Positions 1 to 8,816 of a DNA stretch of 64,000 bases are shown piece after piece. The stretch lies in the NCBI RefSeq assembly GCF_023715785.1, contig NZ_JAMBOX010000005.1, forward strand, positions 211,197 through 275,196. The letters run 5' to 3'. The DNA comes from Neobacillus niacini (GTDB lineage Bacteria; Bacillota; Bacilli; Bacillales; Cytobacillaceae). The number at the start of each line of letters is the position of its first letter. The first letter of the stretch is position 1. The notes under the pieces were generated by a model. The model was not told the DNA's origin and ran no database searches. It saw nothing but the letters and a program-made list of their open reading frames with translations. Position numbers and translations under genes: made by a program.

Positions 1-328
1 CTTCAAAGTTATTTATTTTTATAAAAATAAGCCCTTGTCCTGGAGTGCCCTCCGGGAAATTGGCCGGGCGCACCAAATATTTTGCTTTATCAATAAACTC
101 AAAGATTTCCCGGTTATCCCAAGCATGGTTTCCAAGCGTGACGGCCTGTGCGCCCTGTTCTAAAAATTGCCGATAGATCTTTTCGGTAATGCCTCTTCCA
201 CTTGCTGCATTCTCACCATTAATGATGGTAAGGTGCGGCCGAAATTTCTCCTTTAATTTTGGCAAAAATTCCTTTACCATATCTCTGCCAGGCGAACCGA
301 CAACGTCGCCAATAAAAAGTAAGTTCAT
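1..328 (-). CDS. ymdB: YmdB-family metallophosphoesterase (N-terminal part, cut by window edge)
   Basis: The first 109 codons of a calcineurin-like phosphoesterase are readable; the C-terminus lies outside the window. The protein starts MNLLFIGDVVGSPGRD and carries the metal-binding motifs GDVVG, NGENAA and GNHAWDN expected of this family. In B. subtilis YmdB is a cyclic-nucleotide phosphodiesterase that affects biofilm and motility decisions (family knowledge). The ATG at 326-328 has an AAAGGG Shine-Dalgarno element about 8 bases upstream. It lies directly downstream of rny, the conserved Bacillus order, but a strong terminator separates the two genes. Confidence 0.93.
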   Translation of the reverse strand, partial: MNLLFIGDVVGSPGRDMVKEFLPKLKEKFRPHLTIINGENAASGRGITEKIYRQFLEQGAQAVTLGNHAWDNREIFEFIDKAKYLVRPANFPEGTPGQGLIFIKINNFE

Positions 329-385
329 ATCCTTGCCCTTTCCCTGTTTGATAGCTTAAAGTTTACCACATTTCGTTTCCTTACA

Positions 386-421
386 AAATAAAGCGGCGCA
401 TGCGCACCGCTTTATTTTGCG
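386..421 (-). terminator. rho-independent terminator of rny
   Basis: AAAATAAAGCGG and CCGCTTTATTTT form a long perfect stem around a GC-rich tip that is itself palindromic (GCGCATGCGC). The rny stop codon lies inside the 3' side as written on the plus strand. The symmetry would allow termination in both directions. Confidence 0.85.
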
Positions 422-1974
422 TATTCAACAGCCCGTGTTTCACGGATAACTGTTACTTTAATATGTCCCGGATAATCTAGCTCTTCCTCGATGCGCTTGC
501 GGATGTCGCGAGCCAATCGGTGGGCGGCAAGATCATCAATGGCATCCGGTCTTACAATGATCCGAACTTCACGTCCAGCCTGAATCGCAAATGATTTCTC
601 CACACCCTCATAGGATTCCGAAATCTCTTCCAGCTTTTCTAGGCGGCGAATGTAGTTTTCAAGTGTTTCGCTGCGGGCTCCCGGTCTTGCAGCAGAGAGT
701 GCGTCAGCAGCAGCGACTAGAACGGCAATGGTTGATGTTGGTGCTGTATCGCCATGGTGTGAAGCAATACTGTTGATGACGACAGGATGTTCCTTGTACT
801 TGGTAGCAAGTTCGACCCCAATCTCAACGTGGCTTCCTTCGACTTCATGGTCAATCGCTTTTCCAATATCGTGCAGAAGTCCGGCGCGTCTTGCCAGCGT
901 TTCATCCTGACCAAGCTCAGCAGCAAGCAATCCAGATAGCTGAGCTACCTCCATGGAGTGTTTCAGCACGTTTTGTCCGTAGCTTGTACGGAACTTTAAG
1001 CGGCCAAGAATTTTGATCAAATCCGGATGGAGCCCATGCACCCCAACTTCAAATGTAGTCTGCTCCCCAACTTCACGGATGTATTCATCCACTTCGCGGC
1101 GGGATTTCTCGACCATTTCCTCAATCCGGGCAGGATGGATTCGTCCATCTTGAACAAGCTTTTCAAGGGCCAAGCGCGCTGTTTCTCGACGGATAGGGTC
1201 AAAACCAGATAGAATAACAGCTTCAGGAGTATCGTCAATAATTAAATCGATACCCGTCAACGTTTCAAGGGTACGAATATTACGTCCTTCACGACCGATA
1301 ATCCGTCCCTTCATCTCATCGTTTGGAAGGTTTACCACTGAAACAGTTGTTTCGGCGACGTGGTCCGCTGCGCAACGCTGGATGGCGAGCGAAAGAATTT
1401 CCTTCGCTTTCTTGTCAGCTTCTTCTTTTGCACGATTTTCGCTTTCCTTAATCATTATCGCGGTATCATGAGCAAGTTCTTGCTCTGTCCGATCGAGAAT
1501 GATTGTTTTTGCTTCCTCGCGGGTTAAGCCCGAAATTCGTTCAAGTTCTGTTTGTTGTGTACGTACCAACTCGTCCACTTTGCTTTCCATCTCTTCAATA
1601 TGCTGTTGTCTTTGGTTTAGAGAATCATCCTTCTTTTCTAAAAGAATTTCTCGCTTGTTTAACGATTCATCCTTTCGGTCTAAATTCTCTTCTCTTTGCA
1701 GTAAACGGTTTTCTTGTTTTTGCAGTTCATTTCTTCGTTCGCGAACCTCACGCTCCGCTTCAGTTCGAAGCTTGTGAATTTCATCCTTTGCCTCTAACAG
1801 GGCTTCCTTTTTTAGTGATTCAGCATCACGTTTACCATCTTCAAGAATCTGTTCAGCGGCATTTTTAGCTCCTGCTATTTTTGCTTCAGCAATGGATTTA
1901 CGAATAAAATAGCCAACAACGGCACCGACGATAAGGCCAAGCAAAATGGAGATGATTGTAATTGGTTCCATCAT
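412..1974 (-). CDS. rny: Ribonuclease Y
   Basis: Membrane-anchored endoribonuclease that initiates mRNA decay and is a scaffold of the Bacillus degradosome-like network (family knowledge). The 520-aa protein has an N-terminal transmembrane segment (about residues 5-25), a long charged coiled coil (about 30-200), a KH RNA-binding domain with [12 protein letters not shown], and an HD domain with [12 protein letters not shown] that holds the catalytic His-Asp pair. Length equals the B. subtilis protein. Two ATG codons are adjacent behind GAGGAGG (spacing 4 or 7), so the start could be 1974 or 1971. It has its own promoter at 2108-2136 and is separated from recA by a terminator. Confidence 0.97.
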   Translation of the reverse strand: MMEPITIISILLGLIVGAVVGYFIRKSIAEAKIAGAKNAAEQILEDGKRDAESLKKEALLEAKDEIHKLRTEAEREVRERRNELQKQENRLLQREENLDRKDESLNKREILLEKKDDSLNQRQQHIEEMESKVDELVRTQQTELERISGLTREEAKTIILDRTEQELAHDTAIMIKESENRAKEEADKKAKEILSLAIQRCAADHVAETTVSVVNLPNDEMKGRIIGREGRNIRTLETLTGIDLIIDDTPEAVILSGFDPIRRETARLALEKLVQDGRIHPARIEEMVEKSRREVDEYIREVGEQTTFEVGVHGLHPDLIKILGRLKFRTSYGQNVLKHSMEVAQLSGLLAAELGQDETLARRAGLLHDIGKAIDHEVEGSHVEIGVELATKYKEHPVVINSIASHHGDTAPTSTIAVLVAAADALSAARPGARSETLENYIRRLEKLEEISESYEGVEKSFAIQAGREVRIIVRPDAIDDLAAHRLARDIRKRIEEELDYPGHIKVTVIRETRAVEYAK

Positions 1975-2107
1975 TACACCTCCTCTTGCTATGAACTTTT
2001 GTTACATTTTTTAAGTGTCGGCATGTACATTGTTTAGACTCAACATACAGCAAGCACCAAGGCTTTTCATCATGTAATATTTTCAAAAATGTAAAATATA
2101 CATGTTA

Positions 2108-2136
2108 ATTGTAAAGCTGGGACTTGTCATTGTCAA
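2108..2136 (-). promoter_or_regulatory. Sigma-A-type promoter of rny
   Basis: TTGACA (2131-2136 on the minus strand), a 17-bp spacer and TACAAT (2108-2113) make a near-consensus vegetative promoter. The leader to the rny start would be roughly 125 nt. The 309-bp gap 1975-2283 holds only this promoter, the AT-rich leader and the recA terminator; no gene was seen in it. Confidence 0.75.
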
Positions 2137-2240
2137 GGTTTTGTCAGAATTGCTTCTATAAATATTTCCAACTTATCAGGTTTGAGAGCGGTTTCAATGT
2201 GTATATTTGTTGGTTTTATTGCATAAAAATACATTTACAT

Positions 2241-2276
2241 AAAAAAATGAGCAAAACCCGAACACGGGCCTTGCTC
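2241..2276 (-). terminator. rho-independent terminator of recA
   Basis: GAGCAA and TTGCTC enclose an inner CCCG/CGGG stem, followed on the minus strand by a run of seven T residues (2241-2247). It lies 8 bases past the recA stop codon. Confidence 0.88.
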
Positions 2277-2283
2277 AAGAACA

Positions 2284-3327
2284 TTAATTATCCAGCAATT
2301 CAAATTGCTCATCGTCATCGGTTTCGGTGACGACTTTTTCGCCATCTAAACCGTAATGCTCGCGGATTTTGGTTTGAATCTCCTGGCGAAGATCAGGGTT
2401 TTCCTTTAGGAACAGTTTGGCGTTTTCACGGCCCTGTCCGATTCGTTGATCGTTGTAGGAATACCATGAACCGCTTTTTTGGATAATATCCAATTCTGAA
2501 CCGATATCGACAATTTCGCCTTCTTTGGATATACCTTCTCCATACATAATATCCACTTCAGCCGTACGGAATGGAGGCGCCACCTTATTCTTGACAACTT
2601 TAATTTTTGTCTTGTTACCGACCATTTCAGTGCCTTGCTTTAACTGCTCGGAACGGCGGACTTCAAGACGGATGGTCGAATAAAACTTCAGCGCACGTCC
2701 ACCAGGTGTTGTCTCGGGGTTTCCAAACATAATTCCGATCTTCTCTCGGATCTGGTTTATAAAGACGGCAATTGTTTTAGATTTGTTGATTGAACCTGAT
2801 AGTTTACGAAGGGCTTGGGACATCAAGCGGGCCTGTAAGCCTACGTGAGAGTCTCCCATTTCACCTTCAATTTCGGCTTTTGGTACTAGAGCTGCTACAG
2901 AGTCGACAACGATAATATCGATTGCGCCGCTTCGCACAAGCGCTTCAGCGATTTCAAGGGCTTGTTCACCTGTATCTGGCTGGGATAATAATAATTCATC
3001 AATGTTAACGCCTAGTTTTTGTGCATAAGTTGGGTCCAATGCATGCTCAGCGTCGATAAACGCTGCTTGTCCGCCTTTTGCTTGAACTTCCGCAATAGCA
3101 TGCAGAGCGACGGTGGTTTTACCAGAGCTTTCTGGTCCATATATCTCGATGATCCGTCCCCTTGGGTATCCTCCAACACCAAGTGCTGCATCCAGTGCCA
3201 GGGACCCGCTCGGAACTGTTGAAATCTTCGTTTCCGATTGTTCTCCCATTCTCATGATGGAACCTTTACCGAATTGTTTTTCTATTTGTTTTAGCGCCAT
3301 TTCTAAGGCGGCCTTTCGGTCACTCAC
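2284..3327 (-). CDS. recA: Recombinase RecA
   Basis: Strand-exchange ATPase for homologous recombination and SOS induction; co-protease for LexA cleavage. The 347-aa protein has Walker [10 protein letters not shown] at residues 64-72, Walker [13 protein letters not shown] and the L1/L2 loop region including [12 protein letters not shown] and [15 protein letters not shown], with an acidic C-terminal tail. The start is GTG (3325-3327) behind AAGGAGG. Upstream are a good sigma-A promoter and a LexA box identical in layout to the B. subtilis recA operator. There is no pbpX gene between recA and rny, unlike B. subtilis 168. Confidence 0.98.
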   Translation of the reverse strand: MSDRKAALEMALKQIEKQFGKGSIMRMGEQSETKISTVPSGSLALDAALGVGGYPRGRIIEIYGPESSGKTTVALHAIAEVQAKGGQAAFIDAEHALDPTYAQKLGVNIDELLLSQPDTGEQALEIAEALVRSGAIDIIVVDSVAALVPKAEIEGEMGDSHVGLQARLMSQALRKLSGSINKSKTIAVFINQIREKIGIMFGNPETTPGGRALKFYSTIRLEVRRSEQLKQGTEMVGNKTKIKVVKNKVAPPFRTAEVDIMYGEGISKEGEIVDIGSELDIIQKSGSWYSYNDQRIGQGRENAKLFLKENPDLRQEIQTKIREHYGLDGEKVVTETDDDEQFELLDN

Positions 3328-3395
3328 AAATAGTTCCTCCTTTTATAATTAAATTAAAATTATTGCTGGAATCTATGAAATTGAAACCTATTAAT

Positions 3396-3424
3396 ACTAT
3401 AACCTCTTTCGGATGATTTGTCGA
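3396..3424 (-). promoter_or_regulatory. Sigma-A-type promoter of recA
   Basis: TCGACA (3419-3424), a 17-bp spacer and TATAGT (3396-3401) on the minus strand each differ from consensus at one position. The LexA box lies about 10 bp upstream of the -35 element. Confidence 0.75.
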
Positions 3425-3433
3425 GCAAAAACA

Positions 3434-3447
3434 CGAACATCTATTCG
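3434..3447 (-). promoter_or_regulatory. LexA (DinR) SOS box of recA
   Basis: CGAATAGATGTTCG on the minus strand matches the Bacillus SOS consensus CGAAC-N4-GTTCG with one change. As I recall it, the B. subtilis recA operator (CGAATATGCGTTCG) carries the same change. Confidence 0.8.
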
Positions 3448-3609
3448 ACCTTTTTCTAGGCAATTATTTATGGTATAAGAAACAAATTTACCCAAGAAAA
3501 GGAGTTTTTCTGAAGGGTATTTGATAGAAAAAGTCTTATTTGCTTATTTTCAGATAATTTCAAGAAATTTAACTGAAACATTTGGCAATATGATCCCCAA
3601 TGGAGACAA

Positions 3610-3754
3610 TTCCTCATAGACTTTCCAGCCTTTTGTCCTCATGAACCGTCTATGAGGACAGTTCCTCTCATTCTTTCCAGCCTTTTGTCCTCATGAGCCT
3701 TCTATAAGGACACCTCAGCCCCAACTGACCACTATTTTGTCTTCATGAACGGTC
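3610..3754. repeat. Three degenerate 52-bp tandem repeats with hairpins
   Basis: Unit 1 (3610-3661) and unit 2 (3662-3713) are clearly related, sharing the 19-base run CTTTCCAGCCTTTTGTCCTC minus its last base at 52-bp spacing. A degenerate third unit is marked by TTTTGTCTTCATGAACGGTC at about 3735-3754. Each of the first two units contains an inverted repeat: TGTCCTCAT/ATGAGGACA (3634-3642 with 3652-3660, perfect) and the same with one mismatch at 3686-3712. No coding sequence is present. This block and the recA control elements account for most of the 460-bp gap between recA and cinA. Confidence 0.75.
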
Positions 3755-3772
3755 CACCCTTCCCCCAAAAAC

Positions 3773-3806
3773 AAAAAAACACAGAACGCTCATCCAGCAT
3801 CCTGTG
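3773..3806 (-). terminator. Possible weak terminator of cinA
   Basis: CACAG/CTGTG (3802-3806 and 3780-3784) with a 17-base loop, followed on the minus strand by seven T residues (3773-3779). The hairpin overlaps the end of cinA. The short stem makes this tentative. Confidence 0.4.
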
Positions 3807-5043
3807 ATTCCTTCAAATATTTCAACAAATAGTAACAGCCAAACTTTACCGCCCGGCCACGGTTGGCTTCGCGCGTTCCGCTAAGACTAAGCTTCTCAAC
3901 CATCACCGGAAGCCCCGCCACCGAAATACCGATATATACCGTTCCAACCGGCTTGCCTTCCAACTCATCCGGTCCGGCTACACCAGTAAAACTGATTCCG
4001 ATATCCGCCCCAAAGATCCGTGCCGCATTCACCGCCAGTTCCCTGGCACATTCCTCACTTACCGCTCCATGAGCAGCGAGAGTCTCCGGGCGGACCCCAA
4101 CGACCTTCTCCTTGATTTCGTTCGAATAACAGACGACGCCACCCTTAAACACCGAACTCGCCCCGGAAATGGAGGTGATTTCCTGCTGAAACAATCCTCC
4201 GGTTAAACTTTCTGCAGCGGTAACCGTCAATTTCTTCTTTTTTAAGACCTTCGTCAATTCTTCCAATAATGAAGAATTATTATAACCGTATAAAAATTCG
4301 CCCACGCGCGCCCTGATTTTTGCTTCTACGTCATCGAGCATTGCCTGAGCCGAGGCAACATCCTTATGTTTGGCGGTCAGCCTTAGCGTTACTTCTCCAT
4401 CACCGGCAAGCGGAGCAATGGTTGGATTGCTTTGGGCTTCAATTAAATCAAGGACATCTGTCTCCAATGCTGCCTCACCGATGCCAAAAAACCGCAGCAC
4501 CCGGGAGACAATTTGTTCCCCAGAACCGCCAAACCCTGCCAGAGCAGGCCCTCCATATTTCAAAAACATCGGCTCCAACTCTTTAGGAGGTCCCGGTAAT
4601 AGCATATAGGTATGACTCCCCCCCTGGTAAACCATCCCGGGAGCCATTCCATGGTCGTTGGGCAGAACTAGAGACCCCTTCAAAATCAATGCCTGTTTTC
4701 GGTTATTTTCCGTCATTACCCGATTGGTCCGTTTAAAGAAAAGTTCAATCGATACCAGCGCGGCTTCGTCCATGGTCAGATCTGTTCCGAGATGGCGGGC
4801 AATCGTTTCCTTCGTCAAATCATCCTTTGTCGGGCCTAAACCGCCGGTAAAAATAATCACATCCGACCGCTTCTCAGCGATTTCAATCGCCGACTTTAGC
4901 CTATCCGGATTGTCCCCGACAACCGTGTGAAAATAAACATCAATCCCCAGCCCCGCTAGTTGCTGAGATAGAAACCGTGCATTGGTGTTTACGATTTGGC
5001 CCAAAAGCAGCTCCGAACCAACTGCAATAATCTCAGCATTCAC
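3790..5043 (-). CDS. cinA: CinA-like competence/damage protein
   Basis: The N-terminal MoeA/MogA-like domain ([17 protein letters not shown], then [13 protein letters not shown]) is followed by a C-terminal CinA amidohydrolase-like domain ([22 protein letters not shown]), about 417 aa. CinA is co-transcribed with recA in several naturally competent Gram-positives, and some family members have NMN deamidase or ADP-ribose pyrophosphatase activity; which applies here is not visible. The reading frame extends to an upstream TTG at 5064, but that segment contains the Shine-Dalgarno AAGGAGGGG, so GTG at 5041-5043 (MNAEIIAVG) is chosen. A gap with repeats and the recA promoter separates it from recA. 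Confidence 0.93.
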   Translation of the reverse strand: MNAEIIAVGSELLLGQIVNTNARFLSQQLAGLGIDVYFHTVVGDNPDRLKSAIEIAEKRSDVIIFTGGLGPTKDDLTKETIARHLGTDLTMDEAALVSIELFFKRTNRVMTENNRKQALILKGSLVLPNDHGMAPGMVYQGGSHTYMLLPGPPKELEPMFLKYGGPALAGFGGSGEQIVSRVLRFFGIGEAALETDVLDLIEAQSNPTIAPLAGDGEVTLRLTAKHKDVASAQAMLDDVEAKIRARVGEFLYGYNNSSLLEELTKVLKKKKLTVTAAESLTGGLFQQEITSISGASSVFKGGVVCYSNEIKEKVVGVRPETLAAHGAVSEECARELAVNAARIFGADIGISFTGVAGPDELEGKPVGTVYIGISVAGLPVMVEKLSLSGTREANRGRAVKFGCYYLLKYLKESQDAG

Positions 5044-5088
5044 AAACCGCCCCTCCTTTTTCAAAGGTTTACAGAATTAAAACTGCAC

Positions 5089-5667
5089 CTATTTCGAATT
5101 TTTCAGCACATGGCTGTTTTTCGCAAAATAATCCCATCCGGACCAGATTGTAAAAAATAATGCCACCCATAATGCCAAAAGGTCAAATCGAAATGGAATC
5201 ATAGCAAAAATAATATTATGTAGTAATAACGCTGAAATCGCGACGATTTGCGTCCACGTTTTAATTTTTCCAAGCATATTGGCCGCGACGACTTCCCCTT
5301 CGCCGGCAAGCAGCAAGCGCAGTCCGGTAACGGCAAACTCCCTACTGATAATCACGATGACAATCCATGATGGAGCAAACCCCAGTTCAACCAGGACAAT
5401 CAAAGCCGCGGAAACAAGCAGTTTATCCGCCAAAGGATCAAGAAATTTCCCCATGTTGGTAACAAGATTGTATTTGCGGGCATAATGGCCGTCCACCCAG
5501 TCAGTCGTCGATGCCAGTATGAAAATTAACGCACCGACAAAATGGGTTACCGGAAGGTCAGCACCGAGCAATCGGAACTCGCCCCAATCAAAAGGAACCA
5601 GCATAATAATCAAGAACACCGGGATTAATACTATGCGTGAAATAGTAATCTTGTTAGGTAAATTCAT
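5089..5667 (-). CDS. pgsA: CDP-diacylglycerol-glycerol-3-phosphate 3-phosphatidyltransferase
   Basis: Integral membrane enzyme that commits CDP-diacylglycerol to phosphatidylglycerol synthesis. The 192-aa sequence begins MNLPNKITISRI and carries the CDP-alcohol phosphotransferase motif as DWVDGHYARKYNLVTNMGKF, continuing LDPLADK; the Asp residues bind metal and substrate. Several hydrophobic segments are present. ATG at 5665-5667, spaced 7 bases from AGGAGG, is preferred over the overlapping TTG at 5668. It lies between rodZ and cinA as in other Bacilli. Confidence 0.96.
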   Translation of the reverse strand: MNLPNKITISRIVLIPVFLIIMLVPFDWGEFRLLGADLPVTHFVGALIFILASTTDWVDGHYARKYNLVTNMGKFLDPLADKLLVSAALIVLVELGFAPSWIVIVIISREFAVTGLRLLLAGEGEVVAANMLGKIKTWTQIVAISALLLHNIIFAMIPFRFDLLALWVALFFTIWSGWDYFAKNSHVLKNSK

Positions 5668-5763
5668 CAAACTTCCTCCTAAAATACAACAATGTGCCGT
5701 TCAGTCGGCACCCTTTTCTATTTATAAAAGTTCATGTATGCGAAAATAGTCATCGAATGATGA

Positions 5764-6705
5764 CTATTGGTTCTTCGGAACAAATTGAATGGTGATGTCC
5801 TGACGAACTTTTTCCGCGGGCGGAACCGCATACTCCAGCTTTTGGTCATTGACATAGATATCGGCATCAAGCGTTCTGCCGACAGTGATGACAGCTGCAG
5901 TCTCAGGTGTTAAGTCATAGGTTTGGCTTTCCGTCTCGGTGCCGGCCTTCAGCGTTCCCTGGAAAAATGATTTTCCTATGCCGTTTTTAATGCTTACCCA
6001 GGATTCTCCTCGGGAAACGACCTTTACAACAAATTTATCGGCATTGGCCAATGAAAATGTTGAATTTCGGCCGCTTGTCTGCACAACCGTCAACTCTTGC
6101 TTTGGCGCCTCAGGTACTGGTGTCTGTGTTTCTTCTTTTGGCGTTTCTTCTTTTGGCTTTTCATCCTTGGATTTTTCCTGTTTCTTATCCTTTGCCTTTT
6201 CTTTGTCGGCGGCTTTTTCTTTCTCATCAGCCTGAGCCTTTTCAAGATTGTCGGATTTGACAAGCTTTACCGGCTCATTATCCTGGCTAACGGATTCATT
6301 CGTATCATCGCCGGCATTCGTGGAAATAAAATAATAGAAAAGGCCGGCAACCCCGATCACAAAAACGGCAATCAAAATTTTGGGCAGGAAATCAAAAATT
6401 TTCGAGCTGCCCGGAGAGATATTTTTATGTGTTTTTACTCTCGATAATTGCGGCATTTCATCATTAATAGATGGCGGGATTTCATTTTTATAGGTTTCAA
6501 ATATTTCCTCCGGATTTAGGCCGAGCGCCTCTGCATACTGCTTTATAAACGCTCGAACATAGAAGTTACCTGGCATGCTGGAATAATTGCCTTCTTCAAT
6601 TCCAATTAAATATCGCTTTTGGATTTTCGTCATGGATTGTAAATCATCCAAACTTAAATCTTTGGCTAAACGGGCTTCTTTTAATCGATTCCCTAATTCA
6701 GTCAC
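5764..6705 (-). CDS. rodZ: RodZ-like cytoskeletal/cell-shape protein (YmfM)
   Basis: The bitopic membrane protein has a cytoplasmic helix-turn-helix of the XRE/HTH_25 type (about residues 3-70), one transmembrane helix (about 109-127), a very Lys/Glu-rich linker (about 150-200) and an extracytoplasmic DUF4115-type beta domain. RodZ links MreB filaments to the elongation machinery (family knowledge). The frame opens at a GTG at 6714, but GTG at 6703-6705 (MTELGNRLKEAR) has the better-spaced AAGGTG site and matches the usual family start. Immediately upstream of pgsA. Confidence 0.9.
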   Translation of the reverse strand: MTELGNRLKEARLAKDLSLDDLQSMTKIQKRYLIGIEEGNYSSMPGNFYVRAFIKQYAEALGLNPEEIFETYKNEIPPSINDEMPQLSRVKTHKNISPGSSKIFDFLPKILIAVFVIGVAGLFYYFISTNAGDDTNESVSQDNEPVKLVKSDNLEKAQADEKEKAADKEKAKDKKQEKSKDEKPKEETPKEETQTPVPEAPKQELTVVQTSGRNSTFSLANADKFVVKVVSRGESWVSIKNGIGKSFFQGTLKAGTETESQTYDLTPETAAVITVGRTLDADIYVNDQKLEYAVPPAEKVRQDITIQFVPKNQ

Positions 6706-6725
6706 GTAGAACACCTTCCAATTAT

Positions 6726-7520
6726 TTAAAAATCAAAATCTCCAAAATCAGAACCGGAGAACATATTATGCTGGTCAACAATATCGTATGTAATTTCTTC
6801 ATCCGCATGATTTCTAAGTTCGATGATATAGTCAAAATCATCGAGCGTGTACTCGGAGTTTTGCACAAAAATATCGGGATGTTCGATCACCTTAACGGAC
6901 GGCATCCGCATAATTTCCCGGACAAGCTGCCAGTGCCGTTCATTGGCTCTCTTGGTCGACACGATCCCATCAAGAATAAATAAATTGTCGCTGTTGTATT
7001 CATCCTCAATCAATTGGTTGCGGATTGTTTGCTTTAACAGGGTCGAAGACACAAACAGCCAACGCTTATTGGCACACACGCTTGCGGCAACTAGTGATTC
7101 GGTTTTTCCTACCCGGGGCATCCCGCGAATACCGATTAATTTATGGCCATCCTGCTTAAATAATTCTGCCATAAAATCGACTAATAGACCAAGCTCGTCA
7201 CGGACAAAACGAAATGTCTTTTTATCATCGGCATCACGCTGAATATAGCGGCCATGCCGGACAGCGAGACGGTCCCGCAATTTCGGTTCCCGCAATTTTA
7301 TTAGTTTTATTGTGTCCATAGTATGTAAAATTGACTCAAGCCGTTTAATTTGATTATCGTCCTTTGCCAATATTAGCAAGCCGCGTCTGCCCTCATCAAC
7401 ACCATTGATGGTAACGATATTAATAGAAAGCATTCCTAAGAGGGAGGAAATGTCCCCTAATAAACCGGGACGATTTTTCTGAATTTCGTATTCCAAGTAC
7501 CATTCTTTCTTCATGTTCAT
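6726..7520 (-). CDS. ymfK: DUF3388 protein YmfK (ACT-like and P-loop domains)
   Basis: The 264-aa protein of unknown function is conserved at this place in Bacilli. Residues about 5-70 look like an ACT regulatory domain (RPGLLGDISSLLGMLSINIV), and a P-loop-like GMPRVGKTES lies near the middle, suggesting nucleotide binding. The C-terminus is acidic. Start ATG at 7518-7520 behind AAGGGGGTG. It is followed closely by rodZ and is separated from ymfJ by a strong terminator. The function is not established; naming is from synteny and sequence. Confidence 0.85.
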   Translation of the reverse strand: MNMKKEWYLEYEIQKNRPGLLGDISSLLGMLSINIVTINGVDEGRRGLLILAKDDNQIKRLESILHTMDTIKLIKLREPKLRDRLAVRHGRYIQRDADDKKTFRFVRDELGLLVDFMAELFKQDGHKLIGIRGMPRVGKTESLVAASVCANKRWLFVSSTLLKQTIRNQLIEDEYNSDNLFILDGIVSTKRANERHWQLVREIMRMPSVKVIEHPDIFVQNSEYTLDDFDYIIELRNHADEEITYDIVDQHNMFSGSDFGDFDF

Positions 7521-7660
7521 TTCAGTTGCGCACCCCCTTAAAGAAGTTTCGACAATTTTTTCAAAAATGCTTACCTAACCCCTATCATATCTGATTTTAC
7601 TGTAAGATGAAAGAAAAAACACATGCAAACTGATATTTCACTGAAAAACTGGTATATAGC

Positions 7661-7697
7661 AAAAAAAGAGGCGGGGAATCTCCACCCCATCCTCTCT
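7661..7697 (-). terminator. rho-independent terminator after ymfJ
   Basis: AGAGG-(AT)-GGGG paired with CCCC-(GC)-CTCT, followed by seven T residues on the minus strand. It closes the ymfJ transcript before ymfK. Confidence 0.85.
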
Positions 7698-7706
7698 TCT
7701 ATAGCT

Positions 7707-7952
7707 TTATTGCTTAACAAGCTTAACCATCAAGTTGGCAATTGCCTGCTGCTCCTTTTGGTCTGCAACTGACCACAGGTCGGCGAGAACACGCTCCTGC
7801 TCGTTTTTCGGGTCAACATTTTTCGCCAAATAGTCACCGATCTGATAAGCGAGGCTGTTAATTGCCCCTTCACTCATCCCTTGATCTTGGGCAAGGTCAA
7901 GACGGTCACCCAAAAATTCCTGCCACTGTTTCCAGTTATCTAAAACAGACAT
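7707..7952 (-). CDS. ymfJ: DUF3243 protein YmfJ
   Basis: Small soluble protein of 81 aa beginning MSVLDNWKQWQEFLGDRL, conserved in spore-forming Bacillaceae at this locus. It is rich in acidic residues and Gln with predicted helices; no catalytic motif is visible. ATG at 7950-7952 behind GGAGGG. Function unknown. Confidence 0.85.
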   Translation of the reverse strand: MSVLDNWKQWQEFLGDRLDLAQDQGMSEGAINSLAYQIGDYLAKNVDPKNEQERVLADLWSVADQKEQQAIANLMVKLVKQ

Positions 7953-8031
7953 CGCATAACCCTCCTTTAGAATGGTACATGGTTATTTTGCTACCCGAGG
8001 ACCCAATCTATACATGATGGCGACACGAATT

Positions 8032-8754
8032 TCAGGTATACCATCCGCCATTTATTGCAAGGACCTGGCCGGTCATATAGCTCGAGTCATCCGAGAGTAA
8101 AAATGCGGCAGCCTTTGCGATTTCCTCCGGTTGGCCGAGCCTGCCCATCGGAATCTCAAAGGTAATCCCTTCCAACTCCTCATCGGTAAAACCCTCCATC
8201 ATTTTCGTCTCTACAGCTCCAGGAGCAATCGCGTTAACACGAATCCCATTTAAGGCTACTTCCTTACTAAGAGCCTTTATAAACGCAATTTGCGCCCCTT
8301 TTGCAGCTGAATAAGCCACTTCACAGGCAGCCCCAGTCTGTCCCCATATCGAGGTAATGACAACGATATTGCCCGAGCCCTTACTTAAGAATTTCGGCAA
8401 CAGCTCTTTGGTCAGCATGAGTGGACTAAGCACATGAACATTAAGCAAAGCCACGGCCTCTTCAAGCTTTAAATCCATCAGCAGCCCATAATGGCTCATT
8501 CCACCGCAATGAATCATGGCATCGAGCGAAAAAATCTGTGAGGTAACTTGCCGAAAGCCTTCCGGTTTTGCAAGATCGGCATGTATCGGAATGTACTCAC
8601 CATCAAAAGCCGAGAGCCTTTCCATTAGTTCTTTGATATTCTGTTCACCTTGATTGTAATGGAGATAAAGATTGTATCCTTTGGCCGCTAAATGGCTGGC
8701 GACCGCTTGTCCGATTCCTCCGCTTGCTCCCGTAATTAATACATATTTTTTCAT
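8032..8754 (-). CDS. ymfI: Short-chain dehydrogenase/reductase YmfI (FabG-like)
   Basis: The 240-aa SDR has the NAD(P)-binding glycine motif TGASGGIGQA near the N-terminus, a catalytic Ser in VVITSIWGQ, the YxxxK pair in YSAAKG and the C-terminal GQVLAINGGW typical of 3-oxoacyl-ACP reductase-like enzymes. Substrate is unknown; it is called FabG-like because the family's true FabG usually sits in the fapR-plsX-fabD-fabG cluster, not here. It follows the ymfF-ymfH pair, with a terminator between. Confidence 0.9.
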   Translation of the reverse strand: MKKYVLITGASGGIGQAVASHLAAKGYNLYLHYNQGEQNIKELMERLSAFDGEYIPIHADLAKPEGFRQVTSQIFSLDAMIHCGGMSHYGLLMDLKLEEAVALLNVHVLSPLMLTKELLPKFLSKGSGNIVVITSIWGQTGAACEVAYSAAKGAQIAFIKALSKEVALNGIRVNAIAPGAVETKMMEGFTDEELEGITFEIPMGRLGQPEEIAKAAAFLLSDDSSYMTGQVLAINGGWYT

Positions 8755-8785
8755 GTATATTCACTCTCTCTATTTCATTTGCCGT

Positions 8786-8814
8786 GAAAAAGCGCCGAAG
8801 TAACCGGCGCTTTA
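8786..8814 (-). terminator. rho-independent terminator after ymfH
   Basis: AAAGCGCCG (8789-8797) pairs with CGGCGCTTT (8805-8813); a short T run follows on the minus strand. It lies just past the ymfH stop. Confidence 0.8.
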
Positions 8815-8816
8815 AA

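Noticed and set aside
2284..3327. Missing pbpX between recA and rny as a special loss
   Set aside because: Many Bacillaceae lack pbpX here; not unusual.
3610..3754. Possible CRISPR array
   Set aside because: Repeats are directly adjacent at 52-bp spacing with no unique spacers and no cas genes nearby.
8032..8754. ymfI as part of a secondary-metabolite cluster
   Set aside because: No biosynthetic neighbours; the gene is in its conserved ymf context.
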